From Xenophilus sp. E41 (GTDB lineage Bacteria; Pseudomonadota; Gammaproteobacteria; Burkholderiales; Burkholderiaceae_C): DNA of 64,000 bases. The position numbers and the translations under genes are program-made. Position 1 is the stretch's first letter, and every line of letters starts with the position of its first letter. Where the stretch lies: assembly GCF_003671765.1 (NCBI RefSeq), contig NZ_QPIB01000038.1, positions 1 to 64,000 on the forward strand, written 5' to 3'. The notes under the pieces were generated by a model. The model was not told the DNA's origin and did no database searches. It worked only from the letters and a program-made list of their open reading frames with translations. Shown piece by piece: positions 8,402 to 17,039 of the stretch.

Positions 8402-10237
8402 ATGTCGCTTCGTCCCACCCTCGACTTCCTGCTCTACGACTGGCTCGCGGCCGAGACACTGAGTGACCGCGAACGCTTCGCCGACCATTCGCGCGAGACC
8501 TTCGACGCCGTGCTCGACACCTGCGAGCGCATCGCGCGCGAGAAGTACGCGCCCTTCAACCGCCTGGTCGACACGCAGGAGCCGCATTTCGACGGCGAGA
8601 AGGTGATCCTGCCGCAGGCCACGCACGACGCGCACGCGGCCTTCGTCGAGAGCGGCATGATGGCCGCCGCACAGGACTACGACATCGGCGGCATGCAGCT
8701 GCCCTACACGGTGCAGGCCGCGGCCAACGCCTTCTTCGGCCTCGCGTCGGTGAGCATCGGCTCCAACATGCTCACCAGCGGCAACGCCAATCTGCTCATG
8801 GTGCACGGCACCGAGAAGCAGAAGGAGGTGTTCGCGCTCAACGAGTTCTCCGGTCGCTGGGCCGGCACCATGTGCCTGTCGGAGCCGCAGGCCGGTTCCT
8901 CGCTGTCCGACGTGGCCACGCGCGCCGTGCCCGACGGCCCCGATTTCGAGAGCGACCCGCTCGGCCCGCGCTACCGCCTCACCGGCAACAAGATGTGGAT
9001 CTCGTCGGGCGACCACGAGCTGACCGAGAACATCGTGCACATCGTGCTGGCCAAGATCCCCGATGCCGAAGGCAGGCTGGTGCCGGGCACCAAGGGCATC
9101 TCGCTCTTCATCGTCCCCAAGCGCATGGTCGACACCGAAGGTCATCTGACCGGCGAGCGCAACGACGTGGCGCTGGCCGGCCTGAACCACAAGCTGGGCT
9201 GGCGCGGCACCACCAACACGCTGCTGAACTTCGGCGAAGGCAAGTACCCGGTCGGCGGCAAGGCGGGCGCCGTGGGCTACCTGGTGGGCGAGCCCGGCAA
9301 GGGCCTGCACTGCATGTTCCACATGATGAACGAGGCCCGCATCGGCGTGGGCACCGCCGCCGTCATGCTGGGCCTGGCAGGCTACTACGCCTCGCTGGAA
9401 TACGCGAAGAACCGGCCGCAGGGGCGCTTGCCGCTCAACGCGGCCGGCGGTTCGGTCGCGAAGGACTCCGCCAAGCCGCAGGTGCGCATCATCGAACACG
9501 CCGACGTGCGCCGCATGCTGCTGGCACAGAAGGCGTATTGCGAGGGCGCGCTGGCACTGGAGCTGTACTGCGCCAAGCTGGTGGACGAACAGAAGACCGG
9601 CGAGCCGCAGGCCGCCGACGACGCGCGCCTGCTGCTGGAGGTGCTCACCCCCATCGCCAAGAGCTTCCCCAGCGAGTGGTGCCTCGAAGCGAATTCGCTC
9701 GCCATCCAGATCCACGGCGGCTATGGCTACACGCGCGACTTCCCGGTGGAGCAGTACTGGCGCGACAACCGCCTCAACATGATCCACGAGGGCACCCACG
9801 GCATCCAGGCGGCCGACCTGCTGGGCCGCAAGGTGCTGATGGAAGGCGGCCGCGGCCTGAAGCTGCTGGGCGACCGCGTCGCCGCCACCATCGGCCGCGC
9901 CGCGGCGGTGCCCGAGCTCGCGCCGCATGCGAAGGCGCTGGGTGCGGCGCTGGAACGCGTGGGCACCGCCACGCGCGCCGCCTGGTCCACCGGCAACCCG
10001 GCCGAGGCACTCGCCAACGCCGTCCCCTACATGCAGGCCTTCGGCCACACGGTCATCGCCTGGATGTGGCTGGACGTGGCGCTGTGCGCCTTGCAGAAGG
10101 GCAGCGCCACGGCCGCCGGCAAAATCGGCGCCATGACCTATTTCTTCCATTACGAGCTGCCGAAGATCGGCGCCTGGCTCAACGTCGTCGAGAGCCGCGA
10201 CCCGGTGTGCGCCCAACTGCCGGAGGACGCATTCTGA
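8402..10237 (+). CDS. Acyl-CoA dehydrogenase (long, ~600-residue class)
   Basis: 611 residues, the length of the DmdC/FadE-like long acyl-CoA dehydrogenases. FAD and substrate motifs are clear: MCLSEPQAGSSLSDV, YRLTGNKMWISSGDHE, FHMMNEARIGVG and IHGGYGYTRDFPVEQYWRD. The catalytic base is probably E463 in IHEGTHGIQ. It makes trans-2-enoyl-CoA from acyl-CoA and hands electrons to ETF. The ATG at 8402 was chosen because a longer open frame upstream overlaps the AraC gene. Its stop overlaps the next start (TGATG). Confidence 0.95.
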   Translation: MSLRPTLDFLLYDWLAAETLSDRERFADHSRETFDAVLDTCERIAREKYAPFNRLVDTQEPHFDGEKVILPQATHDAHAAFVESGMMAAAQDYDIGGMQLPYTVQAAANAFFGLASVSIGSNMLTSGNANLLMVHGTEKQKEVFALNEFSGRWAGTMCLSEPQAGSSLSDVATRAVPDGPDFESDPLGPRYRLTGNKMWISSGDHELTENIVHIVLAKIPDAEGRLVPGTKGISLFIVPKRMVDTEGHLTGERNDVALAGLNHKLGWRGTTNTLLNFGEGKYPVGGKAGAVGYLVGEPGKGLHCMFHMMNEARIGVGTAAVMLGLAGYYASLEYAKNRPQGRLPLNAAGGSVAKDSAKPQVRIIEHADVRRMLLAQKAYCEGALALELYCAKLVDEQKTGEPQAADDARLLLEVLTPIAKSFPSEWCLEANSLAIQIHGGYGYTRDFPVEQYWRDNRLNMIHEGTHGIQAADLLGRKVLMEGGRGLKLLGDRVAATIGRAAAVPELAPHAKALGAALERVGTATRAAWSTGNPAEALANAVPYMQAFGHTVIAWMWLDVALCALQKGSATAAGKIGAMTYFFHYELPKIGAWLNVVESRDPVCAQLPEDAF

Positions 10238-10458
10238 TGACCGAGCCCATTCCGGTCCCGACGGCCTCGAAGAAGAAGCGCCACTGGATCGAGAACCTCA
10301 CCTGGGTGCTGATCTACGGCGGCCTGCTGACGATGGTGCTGGGCATCGCCACGGCCCGCAGCGACTCGGCCACGGGCTGGGCCATCGCCGTGCCGGGCGG
10401 CGTGGCTGCCGCCATCGGCGTCGTGCTGATCTACGTGCGTTCGCGCATGAAACCCTGA
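10237..10458 (+). CDS. Small two-helix membrane protein of unknown function
   Basis: 73 residues starting at an ATG that shares a base with the stop of the acyl-CoA dehydrogenase. A Lys/Arg-rich N-terminus (KKKRHW) is followed by two hydrophobic segments at about 24-41 and 50-67, ending RSRMKP. Positively charged ends and a short middle loop fit a helical hairpin in the inner membrane. Tight coupling to an acyl-CoA dehydrogenase suggests a role tied to lipid metabolism, but nothing in the sequence names one. Confidence 0.8.
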   Translation: MTEPIPVPTASKKKRHWIENLTWVLIYGGLLTMVLGIATARSDSATGWAIAVPGGVAAAIGVVLIYVRSRMKP

Positions 10459-10492
10459 GCCGCATCGCATCCCGCTTGATCAAGGAGACACC

Positions 10493-11290
10493 ATGACCCC
10501 ACGCACCACCCAGAAACTCTTCGACCTGAGCGGCAAGGTCGCCCTCGTCACCGGCGGCTCGCGCGGCCTGGGCCTGCAGATGGCCCACGCGCTGGGCGAG
10601 GCCGGCGCGAAGATCATGCTCAGCTCGCGCAAGGCCGACGACCTGGAACAGGCTGCCGCCGAGCTGCAGGCCGCCGGCATCGACGCGCGCTGGATCGCTG
10701 CCGACTGCAGCAAGGAAGAGGACACGCGCCGCCTGGCCGACGAGACGCTGGAGCGCATGGGCGCCATCGACATCCTGGTCAACAACGCCGGCGCGAGCTG
10801 GGGCGCCGCGGCCGAGGAGCACCCCGTGGCCGCGTGGGACAAGGTGATGAACCTCAACGTGCGCGGGTACTTCATCCTCGCGCAGCAGGTGGCCAACCGC
10901 TACATGATCCCGAAGAAGGCCGGGCGCATCATCAACATCGCGTCCATCGCGGGCCTGAACGGCAATCCGCCGGACATGAAGACCCTGGCCTACAACACCT
11001 CCAAGACCGCGGTGATCGGCTTCACCCAGACGCTCGCCGCCGAGTGGGGCAAGTACGGCATCAACGTCAACGCCATCTGCCCGGGGTTCTTCCGCACCAA
11101 GATGGCCTCGGGCCTGATCGACCAGCTCGGCGAAGGCAAGATGGCCGCCGCCGCGCCCCTGCGCCGCCTGGGCGACGAGGAAGACCTCAAGGGCATCACG
11201 CTGCTGTACGCCAGCGACGCCGGCAAGCACATCACCGGCCAGTGGCTGGCGGTGGACGGCGGGGTGAGCGTGGTGCTCGGGGCGGCCTGA
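10493..11290 (+). CDS. SDR family oxidoreductase (FabG / gluconate 5-dehydrogenase-like)
   Basis: 265 residues with textbook SDR motifs: TGGSRGLG near residue 20, NNAG at about 98, a catalytic Ser in IASIAG, YNTSK, and ITGQWLAVDGG at the C-terminus. A good AAGGAG ribosome-binding site precedes the ATG. It sits between an acyl-CoA dehydrogenase and a PaaI-type thioesterase, so a 3-hydroxyacyl-CoA or similar substrate is likely. The family is too broad for a specific assignment. Confidence 0.93.
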   Translation: MTPRTTQKLFDLSGKVALVTGGSRGLGLQMAHALGEAGAKIMLSSRKADDLEQAAAELQAAGIDARWIAADCSKEEDTRRLADETLERMGAIDILVNNAGASWGAAAEEHPVAAWDKVMNLNVRGYFILAQQVANRYMIPKKAGRIINIASIAGLNGNPPDMKTLAYNTSKTAVIGFTQTLAAEWGKYGINVNAICPGFFRTKMASGLIDQLGEGKMAAAAPLRRLGDEEDLKGITLLYASDAGKHITGQWLAVDGGVSVVLGAA

Positions 11291-11305
11291 AATCGGACAT
11301 CCATA

Positions 11306-11405
11306 CGCGAAGGACGCGAAGGGTCCGCGAAGGTCGCAAAAGGAATTCATGAATGTTCTCTGATTCCTTTCGCGCTCTTCGCGAGACCTTCGCGCCCTTC
11401 GCGGA
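11306..11405. repeat. Long inverted repeat of CGCGAAGG-type units
   Basis: Between the SDR and thioesterase genes, two arms (11306-11346 and 11363-11405) made of repeated CGCGAAGG / CCTTCGCG units face each other around a short A+T-richer loop. The arms are imperfect. The same kind of CTTCGCG-unit dyad is scattered through many bacterial genomes between genes; function unknown. On RNA it would form a long hairpin between two co-transcribed genes. Confidence 0.75.
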
Positions 11406-11424
11406 CGGAGGTTGAGGACTTTTC

Positions 11425-11859
11425 ATGAGCATTTCCTTCGGCGTCGAGATCCCCTTCGTCACGCACCTCGGCTTCACCCTGGAGCGTTTCGAGGGCGGTG
11501 AGTCGGAGCTGCACTACACGGCGCAGCCAGAGCACTTGAACAGCTTCTTCGTCACCCACGGCGGGGCCTGCATGACGCTGATGGATGTGACCATGGCCGC
11601 GGCGGCGCGCAGCGTGCAGCCCGAGATGGGCGTGGTCACGATCGAGATGAAGACCAGCTTCATGCAGCCCGCCAAGGGGCCGCTGGTGGGCAAGGGCCGC
11701 CTGATGCACCGCACGGCGACCATGGCCTTCACCGAGGCGACCATCTACGACGCCGAGGGCCGCGCCTGCACGCACGCGACCGGCACCTTCAAGTACGTCA
11801 AGCGGCTGCCGGTTGACGGCAGGACCATTCACGACCTCAAGCCGGTCTCAACCGACTGA
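11425..11859 (+). CDS. PaaI family thioesterase (hotdog fold)
   Basis: 144 residues, single hotdog domain. The motif HGGACMTLMDVTMAAAA (about 46-62) is the PaaI-type active-site helix region with the conserved HGG, and the strand VVTIEMKTSFMQPA follows. Such enzymes hydrolyse acyl-CoA thioesters, often aromatic or medium-chain. GAGGTTGAGGA precedes the ATG. It lies in a run of acyl-CoA metabolism genes and is separated from the preceding SDR by the large inverted repeat. Confidence 0.92.
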   Translation: MSISFGVEIPFVTHLGFTLERFEGGESELHYTAQPEHLNSFFVTHGGACMTLMDVTMAAAARSVQPEMGVVTIEMKTSFMQPAKGPLVGKGRLMHRTATMAFTEATIYDAEGRACTHATGTFKYVKRLPVDGRTIHDLKPVSTD

Positions 11860-11869
11860 TTTTTTAAGC

Positions 11870-11925
11870 AAATCGGCCTGCAGCGCCCGCCAGCCGGGCG
11901 CGAGCAGCTATCGAACCATAGCTAT
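11870..11925 (+). repeat. Dual stem-loop intergenic repeat, copy 1
   Basis: Reads AAATCGGCCTGCA, then a stem GCGCCCG/CGGGCGC (11883-11889, 11895-11901), then GAGC and a second stem AGCTAT/ATAGCT (11906-11911, 11918-11923). Same layout as six other copies in this window. Lies between two co-directional genes. Confidence 0.85.
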
Positions 11926-11937
11926 CCGGAGTTTTCC

Positions 11938-12954
11938 ATGCCCGCCAACAAGCAGATCCACCTGGCCAGCCGCCCCGAGGGCGAGGCCCAGCTGTCCAAC
12001 TTCAAGCTCGTGACCGGCGAGACGCCGCCGCTGGCCGACGGCCAGGTGCTGGTGCGCCACCACTACATGAGCCTGGACCCCTACATGCGCGGCCGCATGA
12101 ACGAGTCCAAGAGCTACGCGCAGCCGCAGCCGCTGAACCAGGTCTTCCAGGGCGGCACGGTGGGCGAGGTCGTCGAGAGCAGGAACGAGAAGTACGCCGT
12201 GGGTGACAAGGTGGTCGGTTTCGGCGGCTGGCAGGAATACTCGGTGGTCGACGCCACGCAGCCCGGCGCGCTGCGCAAGGTCGACACCACGCACGTGCCG
12301 CTGTCGCACTACCTCGGCGCCGTGGGCATGCCCGGCGTCACGGCCTGGTACGGCCTGGTGAAGATCATTGCGCCGAAGGAAGGCGACACCGTCGTCATCA
12401 CCGCGGCCTCGGGCGCGGTCGGCAGCGCCTTCGGTGCGCTGGCCATGGCGCGCGGCTGCCGCGTGGTGGGCATTGCCGGGGGCCCAGACAAGTGCAAGTA
12501 CGTCACCGACGAGCTCGGCTTCGACGCCTGCATCGACTACCGCCAGCACGCCGACGCCAAGAGCATGAGCGCCGCCCTGAAGGAAGCCTGCCCGAAGGGC
12601 ATCGACGGCTACTTCGAGAACGTCGGCGGGTACATCTTCGACGCCGTGCTCTCGCGCATGAACGCCTTCGGGCGCATCGCCCTGTGCGGCATGATCGCCG
12701 GCTACGACGGCCAGCCGCTGCCGCTGGCGAACCCCTCGCTGATCCTCATCAGCCGGCTGAAGGTCGAAGGCTTCATCGTCAGCGAGCACATGGAAGTCTG
12801 GCCCGAGGCGCTCAAGGAACTGGGCACCCTGGTCGCCACCGGCAAGCTCAAGCCGCGCGAGTCGATCGCCCAGGGCCTCGAGGCCGCGCCCGAGGCCTTC
12901 CTGGGCCTGCTCAAGGGCAGGAACTTCGGCAAGCAGCTGGTCAAGCTGATCTGA
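11938..12954 (+). CDS. NADP-dependent oxidoreductase, MDR family (prostaglandin reductase/CurA-like)
   Basis: 338 residues, zinc-less medium-chain dehydrogenase/reductase. An N-terminal GroES-like part (LDPYMRGRMNESKSY) is followed by the nucleotide-binding stretch ITAASGAVGSAFGALAMARG (about 151-170) and ENVGG near 222. These proteins reduce the double bond of alpha,beta-unsaturated ketones or aldehydes with NADPH. The ATG follows GGAG. The last 14 bases overlap the 3' end of the convergent VIT1-like gene. Confidence 0.93.
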   Translation: MPANKQIHLASRPEGEAQLSNFKLVTGETPPLADGQVLVRHHYMSLDPYMRGRMNESKSYAQPQPLNQVFQGGTVGEVVESRNEKYAVGDKVVGFGGWQEYSVVDATQPGALRKVDTTHVPLSHYLGAVGMPGVTAWYGLVKIIAPKEGDTVVITAASGAVGSAFGALAMARGCRVVGIAGGPDKCKYVTDELGFDACIDYRQHADAKSMSAALKEACPKGIDGYFENVGGYIFDAVLSRMNAFGRIALCGMIAGYDGQPLPLANPSLILISRLKVEGFIVSEHMEVWPEALKELGTLVATGKLKPRESIAQGLEAAPEAFLGLLKGRNFGKQLVKLI

Positions 12955-13705
12955 TCGCGCGCCGCGCGGCGCAGAGCTGCGCGCCCAGCGCGCGGCCGAT
13001 GCCGTAGGTCGCGCCCATCGCCAGCAGGCCGCCGGCCACGTTGCGCAGCACGGCCCGCCAGGGCGGTGCACCGCCCAGCCGCGCCGAGGCGAGGCCGGTG
13101 CCCACGAGCGCAAGCACCACGGCGACCACCGTGACGGGCACCGCGGCCGACAGCGGCGCGAGCAGCACCGCCAGCGCGGGCACCAGCGCACCCAGCGAGA
13201 AGGCCAGCGCCGAGGCGGCGGCAGCGCTCCAGGGGTTGGTGTAGCGGCCCAGCTCGATGCCGAGCTCGATCTCGGCATGCGCCGCCAGCGCGTTGTGCCG
13301 GGTGAGTTCGATCGCGGCCTGGTGCGCCGTGGCGCTGCTCAGCCCCTTGGACTTCAGCAGGTCTTCCAGCTCGCGCAATTCGGGTTCCGGCATCGCGTCG
13401 AGCGCGGCGCTCTCGCTGCGCACTGCCGCCAGCTCGGTGTCGCGCTGTGCACTCACCGACACGTATTCGCCGACCGCCATCGACAGCGCGCCCGCCACCA
13501 GACCGGCCACGCAGGCCGTGAGCAGGGCCTTGAAATCGGGCGTCGCGCCGGCCACACCGACCACCAGGCCCGCGGTGGAGACGATGCCGTCGTTGGCGCC
13601 CAGCACGCCGGCACGCAGCCAGTTCAGGCGGTCGGAACTCACGGCCTGCTCGGCCTGCAGGTCGATGCCCGCCGAGCGCGGGTGGGTGACGACGGGAGGG
13701 CTCAT
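12941..13705 (-). CDS. VIT1/CCC1-type iron/manganese transporter
   Basis: 254 residues from the ATG at 13705. The N-terminus has LNWLRAGVLGANDGIVSTAGLVVGVAGA, the hallmark first helix of the VIT family, followed by MAVGEYVSVSAQRD, a metal-binding amphipathic middle region rich in Glu, and three more helices to the end. It should export Fe(II)/Mn(II) across the inner membrane. The start overlaps the stop of cytochrome b561 (ATGA), so the two are coupled; shared redox-metal handling is plausible. Confidence 0.93.
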   Translation of the reverse strand: MSPPVVTHPRSAGIDLQAEQAVSSDRLNWLRAGVLGANDGIVSTAGLVVGVAGATPDFKALLTACVAGLVAGALSMAVGEYVSVSAQRDTELAAVRSESAALDAMPEPELRELEDLLKSKGLSSATAHQAAIELTRHNALAAHAEIELGIELGRYTNPWSAAAASALAFSLGALVPALAVLLAPLSAAVPVTVVAVVLALVGTGLASARLGGAPPWRAVLRNVAGGLLAMGATYGIGRALGAQLCAARRAIRSA

Positions 13706-14190
13706 TCGGGCCGCACCATCCGCAGCAGCACCCGGTCGTGCAGAACATGGTGATGCCACAGGGCCACGATGGCGTGCGCGCCGGCCACCCACAGCAAGGC
13801 GTCGGCCGCGAGTTCGTGCGGGTCGCCCAGTGCCTTCACGCCGCCGAACCAGGCCGCAATGCCCAGGAGCGGCGTCGCCAGCAGCAGGACGTAGAGCAGG
13901 CGATGCCCCCAGACGGCGGCGCGGCCCACCCAGCCGTCGCTCACGGCACGCGGCGTGCCCTGCACGGCGCGCAACGCCAGTCGCAACAGCACCAGTCCCA
14001 GCACGACCACCCCGGTCCAGACGTGGATGTCGGGATTCATGGACGGCGGGCGGCTCGACGCCGCGTCACCCAGGTGCGCGCGCAGGGCCCGCCCCATGCC
14101 GTCGCTGTAGAACCAGTTGAAGACCACCAGCACGGCGGTCGCCCAGTGCAGCAGGATCTGCAGACCGCTGTAGCCCGTGCGGGTCTTCAT
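13702..14190 (-). CDS. Cytochrome b561 family protein
   Basis: 162 residues from the ATG at 14190. Four membrane helices carry the expected haem histidines: LHWATAVLV, HVWTGVVVLG, GHRLLYVLLLATP and the late HAIVALWHHHVLHD. This matches the two-haem di-histidine b561 (YodB/CybB) family that moves electrons from quinol or to superoxide in the inner membrane. A start at 14292 would add 34 residues without family similarity and is less likely. Confidence 0.9.
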   Translation of the reverse strand: MKTRTGYSGLQILLHWATAVLVVFNWFYSDGMGRALRAHLGDAASSRPPSMNPDIHVWTGVVVLGLVLLRLALRAVQGTPRAVSDGWVGRAAVWGHRLLYVLLLATPLLGIAAWFGGVKALGDPHELAADALLWVAGAHAIVALWHHHVLHDRVLLRMVRPE

Positions 14191-14386
14191 GCCGGGCGCT
14201 GCGTCGAACGCGTGCGGGGAAGGACGGGAGAGGTGGGCAGGTGCATGGCGCGGGAACTCGTGATCGTGCGGTTTCGGGAAGGGCTGCAGCATCGCCTTCG
14301 CCGCTGAAGGTCCGATGAACGCCCCATGGGTGGGCACGACTCTCGCACAATGGTCATTGGCCCGCCTTGACCGGAGACATGAAACC

Positions 14387-16042
14387 ATGAGCACCCCGAA
14401 CATCACGACCCACGAAGTCTTCAACCAGCCCGCCCCGCTGGCCGGCTACAACCTCTTCGACACGAACCATGCGCTGCGCGATGCGTTGCGCTTCAATGCC
14501 CCGCAGCTGGACACCGCGCCGCTGCACACGCTGGGCGCGGCTCTGGGCACGGCCGACATGCAGGCCCACGCGCGCCTGGCCAACGTCCACACGCCCGAGC
14601 TGCACACGCACGACCGCTTCGGCCGCCGCATCGACCAGGTGGAATTCCACCCGAGTTATCACGCGCTGATGTCGGCTGCGGTGGGCGCGGGCCTGCATGG
14701 CCTGCCGTGGGCCGGCGAGGGCGCGTCGCCGCACGTACAACGCGCGGCAGGCTTCATGCTCTTCACGGAACTCGAGCCCTCGATCCTGTGCCCGATCTCG
14801 ATGACCTATGCGGTCACGCCCGGGCTGCGCGGCAACGCGGCCGTGTACGGCGAATGGGCGCCGCTGCTGCAAAGCCGCGTTTACGACCCGCGGCTCACGG
14901 TCTACCGCGACAAGCCGGGCGTCACCATGGGCATGGGCATGACCGAGAAGCAGGGCGGCTCCGACGTGCGTGCGAACACCACGCAGGCGGTGCGCGACGG
15001 CAGCGATGCCTGGGGCGAGCGCTACGCCCTCACCGGCCACAAGTGGTTCTTCTCGGCACCGATGTGCGATGCCTTCCTGGTGCTGGCGCAGGCGCCGGCA
15101 GGCCTCACATGCTTCTTCCTCCCACGGGTGTTGCCCGACGGCACGCTCAACGCCATCCGCATCCAGCGCCTGAAGGACAAGCTGGGCAACAAGGCCAACG
15201 CGAGCTCCGAGGTCGAGTTCCACGGTGCCAGCGCCTGGCTGGTGGGCGAGGAGGGCCGCGGCGTGCCGCAGATCCTCGAGATGGGCACCATGACGCGGCT
15301 CGACTGCGCGCTCGGCACCAGCGGCCTCATGCGCCAGGCGTTGGCGCTGGCGCTGAACCACACGGCGCAGCGCAGCGCCTTCGGCAAGCTGCTGATCGAC
15401 CAGCCGCTGATGAAGAACGTGCTGGCCGACATCGCGCTGGAGAGCGAGGCGGCGACCGCGCTCGCGATCCGCCTGGCGCGTGCCTTCGACCGGCAGGACA
15501 ACGCGCACGAACGGCTGATGGCCCGTCTGCTCACGCCGGTCGCCAAGTTCTGGATCTGCAAGCGCGGCAGCCACCTGGCGCAGGAGGCGATGGAGTGCCT
15601 GGGCGGCAACGGCTATGTGGAGGAGGGTGGCGAGGGCGTGATGGCCCGCGTCTACCGCGAGATGCCGCTCAATTCCATCTGGGAAGGCGCCGGCAACATC
15701 ATGGCGCTCGACCTGCTGCGCGGCCTGCGCAAGGGCGATGCGGCCGCGGCGCTGGCGCAGGAGCTGGCGCCCGCGCGCGGCCAGCATGCGGCGCTGGATC
15801 GCCTGGTGGATGCGCTGCCTGCGCGGGTCGAGGCCATGGCCACCGAGATGGAGGCACGCCGGCTCGCCCAGGACGTGGCGCTGGCGGTGCAGGCCGCGCT
15901 GCTGGTGCAGACCGCGCCGGCGGCCGTGCATGCAGCGTTTTGCGCCTCTCGCCTGGGCGGCGATTGGGGCCACGCCTTCGGCACGCTGGGCGCCGGCGTG
16001 GACTTCGACGCCATCGTGCAGCGGGCCATGCCCGTCGCCTGA
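14387..16042 (+). CDS. aidB: AidB, acyl-CoA dehydrogenase family protein of the alkylation response
   Basis: 551 residues. It follows E. coli AidB closely as I recall it: HEVFNQPAPLAGYNLF at the start, RLANVHTPELHTHDRFGRRIDQVEFHPSYH, MGMGMTEKQGGSDVRANTT, LTGHKWFFSAPM, RLKDKLGNKANASSEVEF and REMPLNSIWEGAGNIM. AidB proteins have isovaleryl-CoA dehydrogenase-like folds, bind DNA and are linked to protection from alkylating agents. Start chosen at the ATG 14387, after GGAGACATG. A methyltransferase (Ogt) lies 16 kb away, not in the same operon. Confidence 0.95.
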   Translation: MSTPNITTHEVFNQPAPLAGYNLFDTNHALRDALRFNAPQLDTAPLHTLGAALGTADMQAHARLANVHTPELHTHDRFGRRIDQVEFHPSYHALMSAAVGAGLHGLPWAGEGASPHVQRAAGFMLFTELEPSILCPISMTYAVTPGLRGNAAVYGEWAPLLQSRVYDPRLTVYRDKPGVTMGMGMTEKQGGSDVRANTTQAVRDGSDAWGERYALTGHKWFFSAPMCDAFLVLAQAPAGLTCFFLPRVLPDGTLNAIRIQRLKDKLGNKANASSEVEFHGASAWLVGEEGRGVPQILEMGTMTRLDCALGTSGLMRQALALALNHTAQRSAFGKLLIDQPLMKNVLADIALESEAATALAIRLARAFDRQDNAHERLMARLLTPVAKFWICKRGSHLAQEAMECLGGNGYVEEGGEGVMARVYREMPLNSIWEGAGNIMALDLLRGLRKGDAAAALAQELAPARGQHAALDRLVDALPARVEAMATEMEARRLAQDVALAVQAALLVQTAPAAVHAAFCASRLGGDWGHAFGTLGAGVDFDAIVQRAMPVA

Positions 16043-16079
16043 CGTCGGGCGCGAGCGCCCATCGCGCTGCCGGGCGAGA

Positions 16080-16097
16080 TCGTCACGTTTGTGACGA
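16080..16097. promoter_or_regulatory. Inverted repeat upstream of the DUF899 gene
   Basis: TCGTCAC-GTTT-GTGACGA: perfect 7-bp arms with a 4-base spacer, 140 bases before the DUF899 start and 38 after the aidB stop. There is no T-tract, so an operator is more likely than a terminator. The binding protein is unknown. Confidence 0.5.
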
Positions 16098-16235
16098 GTT
16101 GGGCCACAACGCCCGGCTGGCGGGCGCTGCAGCCCGATTGCACTTTGCCGCCACGCCGATGTGGACAGGTGTCCGAGCCCTTGTCCTGCGGCTGTCGGCC
16201 CGTCAGCATGCTCCGCTCATCCGACGGAGACGCCC

Positions 16236-16940
16236 ATGACCGAACCCCTGAAAGACGCTGCCACGCTGGCCGCCGAAGCCGCCCGGCCGTACCCCAACGA
16301 CAGCCCCGCCTACCGCGCGGCCCGCGTGGCGCTGCTGGCCGAAGAGATCGAGCTGCGCCGCCGCATCGAGCGCGTGGCCGCCATGCGCCGCGCCTTGCCG
16401 CCGGGCGGGGAGCCGGGGCAGGATTACCGCTTCCTCGACGAGCAGGGCCGCGACCTGGGCCTGGCCGACCTGTTCGGGCGGCACGACACGCTGGTGAGCT
16501 ACTTCTGGATGTACGGCCCGCAGCGCGAACGCCCCTGCCCGATGTGCACCGCCTTCCTCGGGGCCCTGGACATCCCGGTGGTCGACATTTCGCAGCGCGT
16601 GGCCTTCGCCGTGCTGGGGCGCTCGCCCGTGGCGCGCCAGCTGGCCTTCGCGCGCGAGCGCGGCTGGCGGAATCTGCGCTTCTTCCAGACCGTCGGCGAC
16701 GACTTCGCGCGCGACTACCGCGGCCTGGCGCCGGACGGCAGCGAGTGGCCCGCGCTGGACGTGTGGACGAAGGCGCCGGACGGCACGGTGCGCCACTTCT
16801 GGGCCTCCGAACTCGGCGGCACGCAGGACCCCGGCCAGGACCCGCGCGGCGCGCCCGACCCGACGCTGCTGTGGAACATCCTCGACCTCACGCCCGCCGG
16901 TCGCGGCAGCGACTGGTACCCCAAGCTCGCCTACGGCTGA
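16236..16940 (+). CDS. DUF899 family protein (thioredoxin-like fold)
   Basis: 234 residues from the ATG at 16236, preceded by GACGGAGACG. The region TLVSYFWMYGPQRERPCPMC carries a CxxC pair (C101, C104) in a thioredoxin/AhpC-like setting, and WPALDVWTKAPDGTVRHFW and DWYPKLAYG are typical of DUF899. Family members are predicted redox or dithiol-type enzymes, but no reaction is established. An upstream frame extension to 16161 has no ribosome-binding site and was not used. Confidence 0.88.
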   Translation: MTEPLKDAATLAAEAARPYPNDSPAYRAARVALLAEEIELRRRIERVAAMRRALPPGGEPGQDYRFLDEQGRDLGLADLFGRHDTLVSYFWMYGPQRERPCPMCTAFLGALDIPVVDISQRVAFAVLGRSPVARQLAFARERGWRNLRFFQTVGDDFARDYRGLAPDGSEWPALDVWTKAPDGTVRHFWASELGGTQDPGQDPRGAPDPTLLWNILDLTPAGRGSDWYPKLAYG

Positions 16941-17039
16941 CAGGCCGGCGTCGCGCGGGCTGTCGCACGGGCTTGGACAAGCGCGCCGCGCGCAGGTAGG
17001 GTGCGGGTTCGACTTCTTTCCTGCCAACACCGACGCCCC

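Noticed and set aside
8381-10216. 611-codon minus-strand open frame opposite the acyl-CoA dehydrogenase
   Set aside because: Low-complexity composition and full overlap with a gene of clear family; a shadow frame.
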